From NCBI GenBank assembly GCA_017447865.1, contig JAFSMO010000007.1:124001-188000 (forward strand): a stretch of DNA of 64,000 nucleotides, read 5' to 3'. The translations under genes and the position numbers were made by a program. The DNA is from Thermoguttaceae bacterium (lineage in GTDB: Bacteria > Planctomycetota > Planctomycetia > Pirellulales > Thermoguttaceae). Each line of letters begins with the position of its first letter. Position 1 is the first letter of the stretch. This document shows, piece after piece, positions 51,192-60,161 of the stretch. The notes under the pieces were generated by a model, which was not told the origin of the DNA, made no database searches, and worked only from the letters and a program-made list of their open reading frames with translations.

Positions 51192-52946
51192 ATGAAAAAC
51201 GAACGATACTTGAACAACAGTGAACTTTTCGGAAAAATGTGGAGCGAAATCTGCGCTCAGAATTCTGGTCTTGAAAATCAGAAGGATCTTGTCCGCTGGA
51301 GTATGGAAAACTTCCAGATCTTTGATTCTATTAATGACGGAATCGCGATTTTGACCCCAACTCAGGAAATCGTCTGGGCCAACCAGCAGTTTAAAAACTG
51401 GTTTCCTAAAGCGGCAGACCCTGATGTTGAGATCAACGTCCTGGCGGCGATGGATGGTTCCAGGTTTCTTTACGACGCTTCTGTCCAGCCGAAGTACGCG
51501 AATTTGTTCGCCGAATTCCAGATGACGGGCATGTCCGCGAAATGCGTGATCCTGACGAAAAGCGGAAACTTTTTTGAAGTCGCGGTTCATCCCTGGACCA
51601 TGCAGAGCTGCGATGAGAAGTTTATGCTTTTGCTTGTTCACGACGCGACGGAGCGCCGGGAACTGAGATTCAAACTGAGTAATCTCCACCAGATGTGTGA
51701 CATGTGCAGCCACATCGATTTTCTCAAGGAACAAAAGGACCCCAAGGCCCGGCAGAATTTCCTCATTGAGGGGATCCAGTACATGGCCAAAAGTCTTCTG
51801 CACTACGAATTTCTGGAAGTGCGAACGTATGACCCGATCAAAAAAACACTTCCGCTCTGTACTCATTACGGCCTTCAGAAAGAGGCGGAGCGCCGCGTGA
51901 TCCGTGCCGAGCGTGTCGGGAATGGCACGATCGGATTCGTGGCCGTTGAGAAGAAAGCCTACATCTGCCGCGACACGGAGACCGACCCGCACTACCTCCC
52001 CGGCGGGGAGACGGCCCGTTCTTCTTTGACCGTTCCGATCCTGTTTCAGGGCGAATTGTTCGGGATCCTCAACGCGGAAAGCTCGCAGCCTGATGCGTTT
52101 AAAGAGAGCGACCAGCTTTATGCCGAGATTTTCGCCCATGAGATCGCGCTGACGATGAACTTCATGCGTGCGCTGGCCAACGAGCAGAAAATGGGACGCA
52201 AAACGACTGCGGAAGAAATTCACGGTCAGATCGCGCTTCCGGTCAAGAACATCGTGGATTTGGCCGTCAAGCTGGACCAGACCTTGCGTGATGAGCAGAT
52301 CGATGCCCAGTACGTCCTCCACCAAATCATCAAAAACGTGGAGGTCCTCGACCGGATCATCAAGACCGTGGGCCAGCAGCTTCCGATGACCGAGGAGGTC
52401 GCGCCGCCGGATCGGCAGGAACTCGTGGAAAAATGGCTTGAAGAATTCACCGGGAAACGCATTTTGCTGATCGATTCGAGTGAGGAGCTTTACAGACAGG
52501 GGCGCGAGTTGTTCGAGTGCCTGCACTGCGAGCTCGACTGGGCGAGAACCGGCCACGAGGCTCTTTTCAGGATGGAAGGAGAACAGCAAAACGGGACTCC
52601 CTACTATGCGCTTCTCGCCTCATTTATCATGGAGGACTACCAGTACAGCACGCAGTTCTTTCTCGATCTGGCAAATGTCTATGGCGTAAAGCACCCGCCG
52701 CTGGTGATCCTTCAGGAACTGAACGTTTACGACGGGAATCATACCGTTACGAACGTTCGGACTCGTTACCCCGCCAGCGGTCATACGGGCAAACCTTTCA
52801 CGGAGCCGATGCTGCTGAAAGTGATCCACGATACGGTCATCAAATGCCAAAACACCGCCCCGTACTTTGCGGACATGGGCGAGAATTATGACGACCCGAT
52901 GAGATCCTTTTATACGTTGAAGGTGAATCAGGATAAAGAGAATTAG
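51192..52946 (+). CDS. PAS-GAF sensory protein with a degenerate receiver domain, no kinase
   Basis: Read from 51192, the 584-residue cytoplasmic protein has a PAS domain (about 38-155: DGIAILTPTQEIVWANQQFK, HDATERRELRFK). A GAF domain (about 205-355: RVGNGTIGFVAVEKKAYI, SSLTVPILFQGELFGILNAE) and a helical DHp-like region with TAEEIHGQIALPV follow. The C-terminal about 120 residues resemble a receiver domain but lack the key acids: VDDD becomes IDSS and the phosphoacceptor position in ALLASFIMED carries no Asp. The GKPF signature of the fifth strand is retained. No histidine kinase ATPase domain is present. It could be an adaptor or a signal-binding regulator. Confidence 0.8.
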   Translation: MKNERYLNNSELFGKMWSEICAQNSGLENQKDLVRWSMENFQIFDSINDGIAILTPTQEIVWANQQFKNWFPKAADPDVEINVLAAMDGSRFLYDASVQPKYANLFAEFQMTGMSAKCVILTKSGNFFEVAVHPWTMQSCDEKFMLLLVHDATERRELRFKLSNLHQMCDMCSHIDFLKEQKDPKARQNFLIEGIQYMAKSLLHYEFLEVRTYDPIKKTLPLCTHYGLQKEAERRVIRAERVGNGTIGFVAVEKKAYICRDTETDPHYLPGGETARSSLTVPILFQGELFGILNAESSQPDAFKESDQLYAEIFAHEIALTMNFMRALANEQKMGRKTTAEEIHGQIALPVKNIVDLAVKLDQTLRDEQIDAQYVLHQIIKNVEVLDRIIKTVGQQLPMTEEVAPPDRQELVEKWLEEFTGKRILLIDSSEELYRQGRELFECLHCELDWARTGHEALFRMEGEQQNGTPYYALLASFIMEDYQYSTQFFLDLANVYGVKHPPLVILQELNVYDGNHTVTNVRTRYPASGHTGKPFTEPMLLKVIHDTVIKCQNTAPYFADMGENYDDPMRSFYTLKVNQDKEN

Positions 52947-52985
52947 GGGCACTCCGGAAAAGACCCCAATATCAGAAAGAAGGAT

Positions 52986-53051
52986 GGATAAATCGACCGC
53001 CAGGGTTTGGGAGGTAATTCCCTGAACTTTGGGCAGGGATTTATCCCTTTT
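52986..53051 (+). terminator. Structured hairpin, probable terminator
   Basis: GGATAAATC (52986-52994) pairs with GATTTATCC (53038-53046) and encloses a second stem (CAGGG / CCCTG), followed by CTTTTTCC. The branched form is larger than a simple terminator. Confidence 0.5.
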
Positions 53052-53126
53052 TCCGGATTATTCTCTCAAAATCTCTAAAAATTTTAATTTTTCTTAATAA
53101 TTTGTCAAAATTTTTAACAAAATTTC

Positions 53127-53154
53127 TTGTAATTTTCTGAACGCCGCGTATAAT
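53127..53154 (+). promoter_or_regulatory. Promoter of the PEP-CTERM protein gene
   Basis: TTGTAA, a 16-base spacer, then a perfect TATAAT, 43 bases before the start codon. Confidence 0.6.
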
Positions 53155-53197
53155 TTATGTATTGGATAATATTGTATTCCTGATTTTGAGGCAAAAA

Positions 53198-56100
53198 ATG
53201 AAACTCACGAATCATTTCATGCATAAGATTTTTGGTCATTTGTTCGCGGCTGGCGTCCTTTCCTTTTTGAGTGCCGCACTGGTGTTTGGCGATACCACGA
53301 TCAGCACGGACACGCAGCTCACCGGCGATGCGGATTATGCGGGGACCGTAACGATCGATTCCGGCATTACGCTTGATTTGAACGGTTACAATCTTGGGAC
53401 CGCCGGGAGCATCGGCAAACTGGCCGGGACCGGGACCATTACGAACACGAGCGGGACGACCTCCACGCTCAAGCTGGACCATACGGCCGGAAATACCGCT
53501 TTGGCCCCCGCCGTCACGGGGAACATCGATTTCGTCTTCAATCCGACGGGCGACATCATCTTGCGTCTGCGCAATGCCAGCGGCGGCTGGACGGGCAGCA
53601 CGACCATCAACGGCGGCCGTCTGCACGTGGACACGCAGGACTGCATCGGCACCGGCACGATCTACCTGAACGGCAACCTCGTCAACGACGATAATGGCCA
53701 CAAGAATCTGGTCCTTTCGAACCCGGTCGAGATCACGGGCTCCAGCGCTTCAATTCGCGCGGCCTACAGCGCTTCCATTACGCTCACCGGCAAAGTTTCG
53801 GACCATGCGGGCGCGGTCAACCCGAGACTCACGATCGGCGCCAAAGAATCCGCCGCGAACACGTACAAACTTTACGGCGAGAACGACTACACCTGCGGGA
53901 CGTGGATCGGCGTTTCTGACTATGCCAGCCTGACCCTGAAAATCTCCATCGGCACCCCGACCGCGTTCGGGACGGGCCCGATCCAGATGGTTTCCAACGC
54001 GACCGTGACGATGGAAAAATACGGCTCCACCACGGCGAATTCGCTGGCCAACGCGGTCCACCTCGGCGGCAAGACGCTCACCATCACCAACTCGACCGGC
54101 GAAGCGGTGACGATCTCCTCCGCGGTCGACAATTTGAACTCTGCCGGCTCGGCCGTCGAGACTGCCGGGAAACTGACGATCAACGGCAATGATAAAGCCG
54201 TCACGCTCAGCGGTCCCATTTCGGGCGCTTCGACCGTGACGCTGACGAACAAAAACGGCTTCACCTTCAGCGGCTCGGCGGGGGACGGCGTGTCGCTGAG
54301 CTTCAAAACCACCGGCACGGGTACGTTTTCCGGCTCGATTACCGGCACGGCGACATTGACACTCGACAGCAATGGGGATAATTCCTACTACCGTTTCCCC
54401 AATGGAGCGCAGGAACGTACTGGCGCGACCTACATCAACGGCGGAAACCGGACCCGCGTCCACGTTACGGATGGCGCCACGCTCGGTACCGGCCCGATCT
54501 ACCTCAACGGGAACCTGTGCAATAATAGCAGCGGCTCGATACACGTGACGTTCTCGCAGCCGGTATATATCGCTGGCTCGACCGCATCCATTCGTGCGGC
54601 CTACGACGGTTCCATCACGATCGCCGGGAAAATCTCGGACATGGAGGGCGCGACCAACCCGAAATTCACGATCGGCGCCAACGAATCAGTCGCGAACACC
54701 TACAAACTTTACGGCGATAACGACTACACCTGCGGAACGTGGATCGGTGACGCTTCCTATACCGGTCTGACCCAAAAGATCTTCATTCGTACACCCTCAG
54801 CTTTCGGTACCGGCCCGATCCAGATGGTTTCCAACGCGAACCTGACGCTCGAAAAGACCGAAACGACGACGGCGAATTCGCTGGCCAACACGATCCACCT
54901 CGGCGGCAAGAAGCTCAACGTCACCAACTCGACCGGCGGCGCGATCACGTTTACCACTCCGGTCGATAACCTGAACGCTTCGGGCGCAAGCGTGGAGACC
55001 GCCGGGACCCTCGCGATCAACGGCGGCGACTACGCAGTCACGTTCAGCGGAGACATCACGGGCAATGCGGCGGTCAGCATCACCGGCAAAGCCCCCATTA
55101 CATTCAGCGGCACGCTCCAGGATAACGGCTCGCTGAGTTTCAAAACGACCGGCTCCTGCCCGATCACCGGCACGCTCACCGATGATGGGAGTTTGACCTT
55201 CGACAATAACGGCGCGGCGGTCTATTACCGCCTGAACGCTGGCGCGCAGGAACGCACCGGCGCGACGTACATCAACGGCGGCAACAACACGCGCGTCCAC
55301 GTTTCCTACGGGTCGTACCTCGGCACCGGCCCGATCTACCTGAACGGAAACCTCTGCAACAACAGCAACAGCACGCGGCTCGTTACGTTCAGCCAGCCGA
55401 TCGTCGTGAACGGGGCGAACGCCTCGCTGCGCGTCGCGTACGTGAACGATGACGCCAAGGCGATGATGAAGGTCACAGGCGTCATTTCCAGCGACCCGGC
55501 CCACGACGGGGACTACAAACTCACGTTCAACGCGGTCGAAACCGGCCCCGGCCCGATTTTCCTGTACGGCGAGAACACGTTCACGTGCCCGTCTTTCCTC
55601 TCCGGAGACAACAATTCCAACAAACTGGTCCTTGGCACCGACTCGTCTCTTGGTGGCTCGACCCTGACGGCCAACGGTTCCGGGACGCTTTACCTGGAAA
55701 CGAACGAGGCTGGCACGACCCGCACGCTCAACAATACGCTCAAGATCGCGAAGGATAAGACCCTCCGTCTGGAAACGGTCTCGACGACCTGGGACGGCAC
55801 GGCCGAAAACAGCCGGTGGACCTTCGCGGCGGCCAAGGGCAGCGCGGTCGTCAGTTCGGCCATTTCCGGCGCCACCGGAAGCAAGCTGATCTTCGGATCG
55901 GGCACGGCCGCGATGAATTCCGGACCGATCACCTTCTCCGGGACGGCCGGAACAGAGGAAACCCCGCTGGCGGTGAGCGTCACGGCCGGGCAGACCTTCA
56001 TCAGTGATGAAGCGCTCGTGAACGGGACGCTGACGATGGCCGCGACCTCCACGCTTGAGGTCCCGACCAGCCTGAAGGTCACGGGCGACATGACGGCGCC

Positions 56101-56491
56101 GAAGACGATCCAGCTCACCGTGGACGACTCCTCGAGCAATGCGATCATTCTGGACGTCGGCGGGACGCTGGTCCTTCCGGGAGATGCGAACATTCAGATC
56201 GCGGCGAATTTTGAAGATCCTGACCCGCTTTCTACCATTCAGATACTCTCGGCCGATAGCGTGACGGATGAGACCGGCGCGGCGTACACTCCGGCGCAGC
56301 TGCTGGCGATGATCCCGAACGTCCTTCCGACCGATGCCGGCTGGGATTACGTGGCGTACTACGCGAACAATGGAATCGGTTACCGCGCCGACCTGACCGG
56401 CGTGCCGGAACCGGCGACGTGGGTCCTGCTTCTGCTCGGCCTGACCGGGCTGGTTTGCGCTTCGAGAAGAAATGGGAGAAAGGCGGCTTGA
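53198..56491 (+). CDS. PEP-CTERM surface protein with about 280-residue beta-helix repeats
   Basis: Read from 53198 (GAGG six bases upstream), the 1097-residue exported protein has a signal peptide ending LVFGDT. It is built of Ser/Thr/Gly/Asn-rich beta-strand repeats resembling autotransporter beta-helix passengers. A unit of about 280 residues occurs twice in full and once in part, each carrying GATYINGG, LGTGPIYLNGNL and YGENDYTCGTW variants. The C-terminus is a PEP-CTERM sorting signal: VPEPATWVLLLLGLTGLVCA followed by a basic SRRNGRK tail. PEP-CTERM proteins are cleaved by an exosortase and anchored or released at the surface. No exosortase is in the window. A 3-bp gap separates it from the converging CNNM/CorC gene. 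Confidence 0.88.
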   Translation: MKLTNHFMHKIFGHLFAAGVLSFLSAALVFGDTTISTDTQLTGDADYAGTVTIDSGITLDLNGYNLGTAGSIGKLAGTGTITNTSGTTSTLKLDHTAGNTALAPAVTGNIDFVFNPTGDIILRLRNASGGWTGSTTINGGRLHVDTQDCIGTGTIYLNGNLVNDDNGHKNLVLSNPVEITGSSASIRAAYSASITLTGKVSDHAGAVNPRLTIGAKESAANTYKLYGENDYTCGTWIGVSDYASLTLKISIGTPTAFGTGPIQMVSNATVTMEKYGSTTANSLANAVHLGGKTLTITNSTGEAVTISSAVDNLNSAGSAVETAGKLTINGNDKAVTLSGPISGASTVTLTNKNGFTFSGSAGDGVSLSFKTTGTGTFSGSITGTATLTLDSNGDNSYYRFPNGAQERTGATYINGGNRTRVHVTDGATLGTGPIYLNGNLCNNSSGSIHVTFSQPVYIAGSTASIRAAYDGSITIAGKISDMEGATNPKFTIGANESVANTYKLYGDNDYTCGTWIGDASYTGLTQKIFIRTPSAFGTGPIQMVSNANLTLEKTETTTANSLANTIHLGGKKLNVTNSTGGAITFTTPVDNLNASGASVETAGTLAINGGDYAVTFSGDITGNAAVSITGKAPITFSGTLQDNGSLSFKTTGSCPITGTLTDDGSLTFDNNGAAVYYRLNAGAQERTGATYINGGNNTRVHVSYGSYLGTGPIYLNGNLCNNSNSTRLVTFSQPIVVNGANASLRVAYVNDDAKAMMKVTGVISSDPAHDGDYKLTFNAVETGPGPIFLYGENTFTCPSFLSGDNNSNKLVLGTDSSLGGSTLTANGSGTLYLETNEAGTTRTLNNTLKIAKDKTLRLETVSTTWDGTAENSRWTFAAAKGSAVVSSAISGATGSKLIFGSGTAAMNSGPITFSGTAGTEETPLAVSVTAGQTFISDEALVNGTLTMAATSTLEVPTSLKVTGDMTAPKTIQLTVDDSSSNAIILDVGGTLVLPGDANIQIAANFEDPDPLSTIQILSADSVTDETGAAYTPAQLLAMIPNVLPTDAGWDYVAYYANNGIGYRADLTGVPEPATWVLLLLGLTGLVCASRRNGRKAA

Positions 56492-56494
56492 TTT

Positions 56495-57754
56495 TCAGTC
56501 TTCCGTCAGCGCTTCCCGGCGGACGGTGATCCAAAATCCTGCTTCGGACTGGCTTTCAACGCAGAAATGAAGGCCGTTCCAATCAAAAGAGTCCCCGTTT
56601 TCGGGGATTTTTTGTAGATGATCCGTCACGAACCCGCCGAGCGTCGTGGTTTCCAACTCTTCCGGGGGGGCCAGCTCGAAGAACCGGCAGAAATTCCGCA
56701 TGGAAAACAGGCTGGAGACTCGCCACTCGTTCGGCGCCACCTGACTGATCGGGCGGTGGTCGGTGAGCTGGAAGACCCGCTCCGAGTTCGGCACGTAAAT
56801 CATTTCCAGGACGTCCGCCCGCAGAATGACGCCGGGCGTCGCGCCAAATTCGTCGATCACGACCGCCGCGTCTCTTTTTTGCGTCAGAAGCGTTTCAATG
56901 ACTTCCGAAACGGTAAGATTCCACGGGACATAAACCGCCGCCTGCGCCTTTCGCTCAAGGTGCGCGAAGTCCCGCGGCGGCACTTTCACCAGATTCTTCA
57001 GGTCCAGCACTTTCGCGATCTCGTCCTGACGTTCATCTTCCTGCACGAAAACCATCCCGAGCGACCGGTCCGCCCCGCGAAGATCTTCAAGCGTCACGGG
57101 CGCCGTAAAAATCGGGAGGAGCCGCCGCGGCCGCATGACTTCTTCCGCCCGCAGTTCCGAAAGGGAAAGAAGCGCCTGAAGGAGTTTTTTGTCGCGTGGC
57201 GACGAAGATTTCTTCCCGTTGGAAACGGCCACGGCCCGTTCCAGATCCTCGAGCGCCAGAAGCGGCTCCGGGTGAAAATTCGGCGCAAAGAGCCGCAGGG
57301 AAAAGACTTTGAAAAAGTTCAAAACCGGCAAGATCGGTGCGCAGATCCACTCAAGGCACAGAAGTGGGAACGACCCGAGCCGGGCGATCGTTTGCGGGAG
57401 GATCACCGCGACCGCTTTCGGAACCATTTCACAGAAGACGAGCATTCCGAGAAACGCCCCGGCCCCTACCGCTCCGGCCATCGCCGTGTTCTCTTTCTGG
57501 ATCTCGATCGAAACGACCGAAATGATCCCGAAAAAGAGCAAATTCGCGATCAGATTCGTGAAAAGAAGGACCGAAAGGAGCCGGTCGGAGTTTTTCAGAA
57601 GCTGGCAGACGAGCCGCCCGGCCGCCGACCCTTTGCGCATCGCCTCCCGCTGTTCCGGCGTCAGCGAGAAAAACGCCGCTTCCGACGCGGAGCAAAACGC
57701 CGAAAGGACGACCAGAACAGCAAGCGTGGGGATCCAGGGAAGGAGGTGCGACAT
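56495..57754 (-). CDS. CNNM/CorC-type membrane protein with CBS domains
   Basis: The 419-residue protein has a CNNM (DUF21) N-terminal domain of three to four helices starting SHLLPWIPTLAVLVVLSAFC, with the SASEAAFFSLT motif. CBS-pair sequences follow (about 205-330: EEVMRPRRLLPIF, DAAVVIDEFGATPGVILRAD). The C-terminal CorC/HlyC domain contains TTTLGGFVTDHLQKIPENGD. Such proteins mediate or regulate magnesium or cobalt efflux, and CBS domains bind adenine nucleotides. It acts in the inner membrane. It is encoded convergently with the PEP-CTERM protein and is likely monocistronic. Confidence 0.93.
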   Translation of the reverse strand: MSHLLPWIPTLAVLVVLSAFCSASEAAFFSLTPEQREAMRKGSAAGRLVCQLLKNSDRLLSVLLFTNLIANLLFFGIISVVSIEIQKENTAMAGAVGAGAFLGMLVFCEMVPKAVAVILPQTIARLGSFPLLCLEWICAPILPVLNFFKVFSLRLFAPNFHPEPLLALEDLERAVAVSNGKKSSSPRDKKLLQALLSLSELRAEEVMRPRRLLPIFTAPVTLEDLRGADRSLGMVFVQEDERQDEIAKVLDLKNLVKVPPRDFAHLERKAQAAVYVPWNLTVSEVIETLLTQKRDAAVVIDEFGATPGVILRADVLEMIYVPNSERVFQLTDHRPISQVAPNEWRVSSLFSMRNFCRFFELAPPEELETTTLGGFVTDHLQKIPENGDSFDWNGLHFCVESQSEAGFWITVRREALTED

Positions 57755-57819
57755 AAAAACGACCGAAAGGATTTTGAAAGTGACGAAAAACGAAGCGCGC
57801 GGCCCGAAAACCGGCCGGA

Positions 57820-59307
57820 CTATTTCATCGTTTCCTTGACCGTCACCGGCAGGTAGCCGTCCGCGAAGAGTTCATCGTACGTGAACGGGTAATCGACGCG
57901 CCACGACTGGTGGTCACTCTTGAGTTTCCCGTCGGGCGTCAGGCCGGTCTGCTCGATGATGAAAACCTTCCGATTCTCGGGTTCCACGCGGCTGACCATG
58001 CGCACGTGGCCGTCCGGGCGTTTGACGAGCCAGTCTCCCGGCAGAAGCTGGTCGTAGCAGGTTGCCATGACTTCCGGGCCGTTTTCCTTGACGACCGCCC
58101 GACTGTCGTGGAAATCTGTCATTTTCCAGTGACCCACGCGCATGAGCCACGGTTCAGGAACGCCCGTTTCCGGGTTGATCCGGGAGTAAAAACCCGGCTC
58201 CATGTCCCATGTTTTCATGACGGGGAAGACCGGGATTACGTGCCGCCAGGCGTAGGAGCAGCCCCCGGAGCAGTCGGTCCCACGGTACTCGCTCGGCTTG
58301 GTCGGCCCCGTGTAGATCGGCTGGCCGTTTTCTTCTTTCAGAAGCGCCTGGAAGTCTTCCAGACTGGTGCGCCGTCCGCCCTGCGTGTAGGGGAGGCCTT
58401 TGTACCGCTCGCCAGCGTGGAAGATCACGCCCATTCTGGGGATGAACCAGGTCAGATCGCTCTGCGGGATCCACTCCACCTCGGCTTGGGCGCGCATACG
58501 TTCCACGGCCTGCAGACGTTCCTGCGAGACCGGCGCGTTTTTCTCACGAATCGTTTCCTCCTCCGGCTTCCCGAACCGGGCGTGGTCCGCGACGTGGTGC
58601 AGGAGTTTCAGCAGAATCCCGTGCGTCACCTGATTGTGCTCCGGGTGGGGGCTGAACGTCAGGACCATGCCGCGCCCATACGTGGAGAGCAGGATCGCCG
58701 GCGAGTTGATCTGGATCCCGGGCTTCGTGCCGTTGTTCGCGATTTCGGACCGGTACCACGCTAGCACCTCGCAGCGCGGCCTGGTCGGGATGGAATTAAT
58801 GTTCACCACCGGGCCGTTTCCGTAGCGGATTTCCACTTCACCCTTGAATTCGTCGCCGACGAGCTTCTGGCCGAGGGGCGAAAACTCGATTTTCAGCTCC
58901 GTCACGCCGCGCTGCCAGGCCGGGTCACGGAACTCGGCGTTCAGAAAATCCTGCTGGATGGGCAGGTACGCGCCGGCGCAGATCCCGACGTACGATTTGC
59001 CGGACTTGATGAATTCTTTGACCTTCTTCACACCCTCGGGCTTGAGCGAGGCGGCTTCCCCGCGACCGCTGCCGCCGGGGAAAATCACGATCTCGAACTG
59101 GTCGAGGATCCCGTCGCGGATCTGCTGCCCGTTAACGAGCGTCAGCTCAAACGCGGGGTCTTCTGCCACGGTCTTCTGGACGTTTGCGTAGGACTCCGAA
59201 ACCCCGGCGTCTTTGTAAAGGGCGACGCGGATCGGCCCCTCCGCCTGCAAAACGGACGTGAGGGCGAACAAAAAAAGGAGGTAAAAACGGAGGGCGGTGC
59301 GTTTCAT
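57820..59307 (-). CDS. Exported fusion of a GATase1-like (BPL_N) domain and an NlpC/P60-like domain
   Basis: The start at 59307 gives a 495-residue protein with a signal peptide ending VLQAEG. Residues about 25-235 match the BPL_N/GATase1-like fold: VIFPGGSGRG, then the nucleophile elbow SYVGICAGAYLP (Cys110), and FSPHPEHN (His221, Glu223). Residues about 285-490 look like an NlpC/P60-type amidase domain. RGTDCSGGCSYAW (Cys346) and the later DQLLPGDWLVKRPDGHVRMV (His434) supply the catalytic pair. The substrates could be peptidoglycan peptides or gamma-glutamyl amides. I know of no common architecture joining these two domains in one exported protein. Confidence 0.78.
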   Translation of the reverse strand: MKRTALRFYLLFLFALTSVLQAEGPIRVALYKDAGVSESYANVQKTVAEDPAFELTLVNGQQIRDGILDQFEIVIFPGGSGRGEAASLKPEGVKKVKEFIKSGKSYVGICAGAYLPIQQDFLNAEFRDPAWQRGVTELKIEFSPLGQKLVGDEFKGEVEIRYGNGPVVNINSIPTRPRCEVLAWYRSEIANNGTKPGIQINSPAILLSTYGRGMVLTFSPHPEHNQVTHGILLKLLHHVADHARFGKPEEETIREKNAPVSQERLQAVERMRAQAEVEWIPQSDLTWFIPRMGVIFHAGERYKGLPYTQGGRRTSLEDFQALLKEENGQPIYTGPTKPSEYRGTDCSGGCSYAWRHVIPVFPVMKTWDMEPGFYSRINPETGVPEPWLMRVGHWKMTDFHDSRAVVKENGPEVMATCYDQLLPGDWLVKRPDGHVRMVSRVEPENRKVFIIEQTGLTPDGKLKSDHQSWRVDYPFTYDELFADGYLPVTVKETMK

Positions 59308-59403
59308 TTGAATTGATCTCATGATTAAAAATCCCCGGAAGGAAGGTTTGAGGTTTAATGGATTCGGCGTTTCAAACGGCGGAAACGTTTTGATTTCTTC
59401 TGA

Positions 59404-60099
59404 TCATTTTACCCATTCGTGCAGGATCGGGCTGACGGCCTTCCCCCATTCATCATAGCCGGTGGGGCTTAGATGCAAGTAATCGCCGCGGGTGATTTCG
59501 TCACGCATCGTTCCGTCCGGGTTCAGGAAAACGAGGCCGGGATTCATGAAGAAAATGTGCTCGCCATCCGCGAATTTTTCGAGGCCGGCGTTAATGGCCT
59601 TAATGGTCGCGCGGTGAGGATTGGTCGGTTCTTTGCCCCGCGGGAAAACTCCCAGGAGCAAAATCTTCGCATCCGGCCAGAACGCGCGGACTTTCTTCAG
59701 GATCGCTTCGTTTCCGGCGATGACCTGTTCCGCGGAGTGCCCTTTGTTCCCGATGTTATTCGTCCCGATCATGATCATGACGGCTTTGGGAGAAATCGCC
59801 TTCGGGTCAATATTTTCCAGTTCCCAGAGCACGTGCTGGGTGCAGTTCCAGCCCAGTCCGAGATTGACCAGCCGCAGGTCGCCGAAGTATTTTTCCAGTT
59901 CCGCCTTTCCTGCTTCGTCCCAGAAGTGAGTGATCGAATCGCCGAGGAACACGACGTCAATATTTCCGCCTTTGACGATCTCGGCTTTTTGAGCAAAGCG
60001 GTCCGCGTGGTGAATGTCCGGCTCGGCCGTCGTCTGCGCAAAAGCGGTGGGCAAACTGATGAAAAGCGCAAGGATCAGCGCGTAAAATGTGGTTTTCAT
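59404..60099 (-). CDS. Secreted SGNH/GDSL hydrolase (PAF-acetylhydrolase-like)
   Basis: The 231-residue protein has a signal peptide ending TAFAQT. The SGNH motifs are complete. DVVFLGDSITHFW holds Ser54 in GDSI, LVNLGLGWN carries block II Gly, and MIMIGTNNIGNKGH holds block III Asn. GDYLHLSPTGYDEWG ends with the catalytic Asp-His pair. The pattern and size are closest to platelet-activating-factor acetylhydrolase-like and acetyl-xylan esterases. It lies 62 bases downstream of another SGNH gene on the same strand, so the two may be co-transcribed. Confidence 0.92.
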   Translation of the reverse strand: MKTTFYALILALFISLPTAFAQTTAEPDIHHADRFAQKAEIVKGGNIDVVFLGDSITHFWDEAGKAELEKYFGDLRLVNLGLGWNCTQHVLWELENIDPKAISPKAVMIMIGTNNIGNKGHSAEQVIAGNEAILKKVRAFWPDAKILLLGVFPRGKEPTNPHRATIKAINAGLEKFADGEHIFFMNPGLVFLNPDGTMRDEITRGDYLHLSPTGYDEWGKAVSPILHEWVK

Positions 60100-60161
60100 G
60101 GAGGGAGTCCTTTCTTGAGGAAAAAAGGTTTTGACGTTTGGGGAAAGCCCCTGATTTTTCG

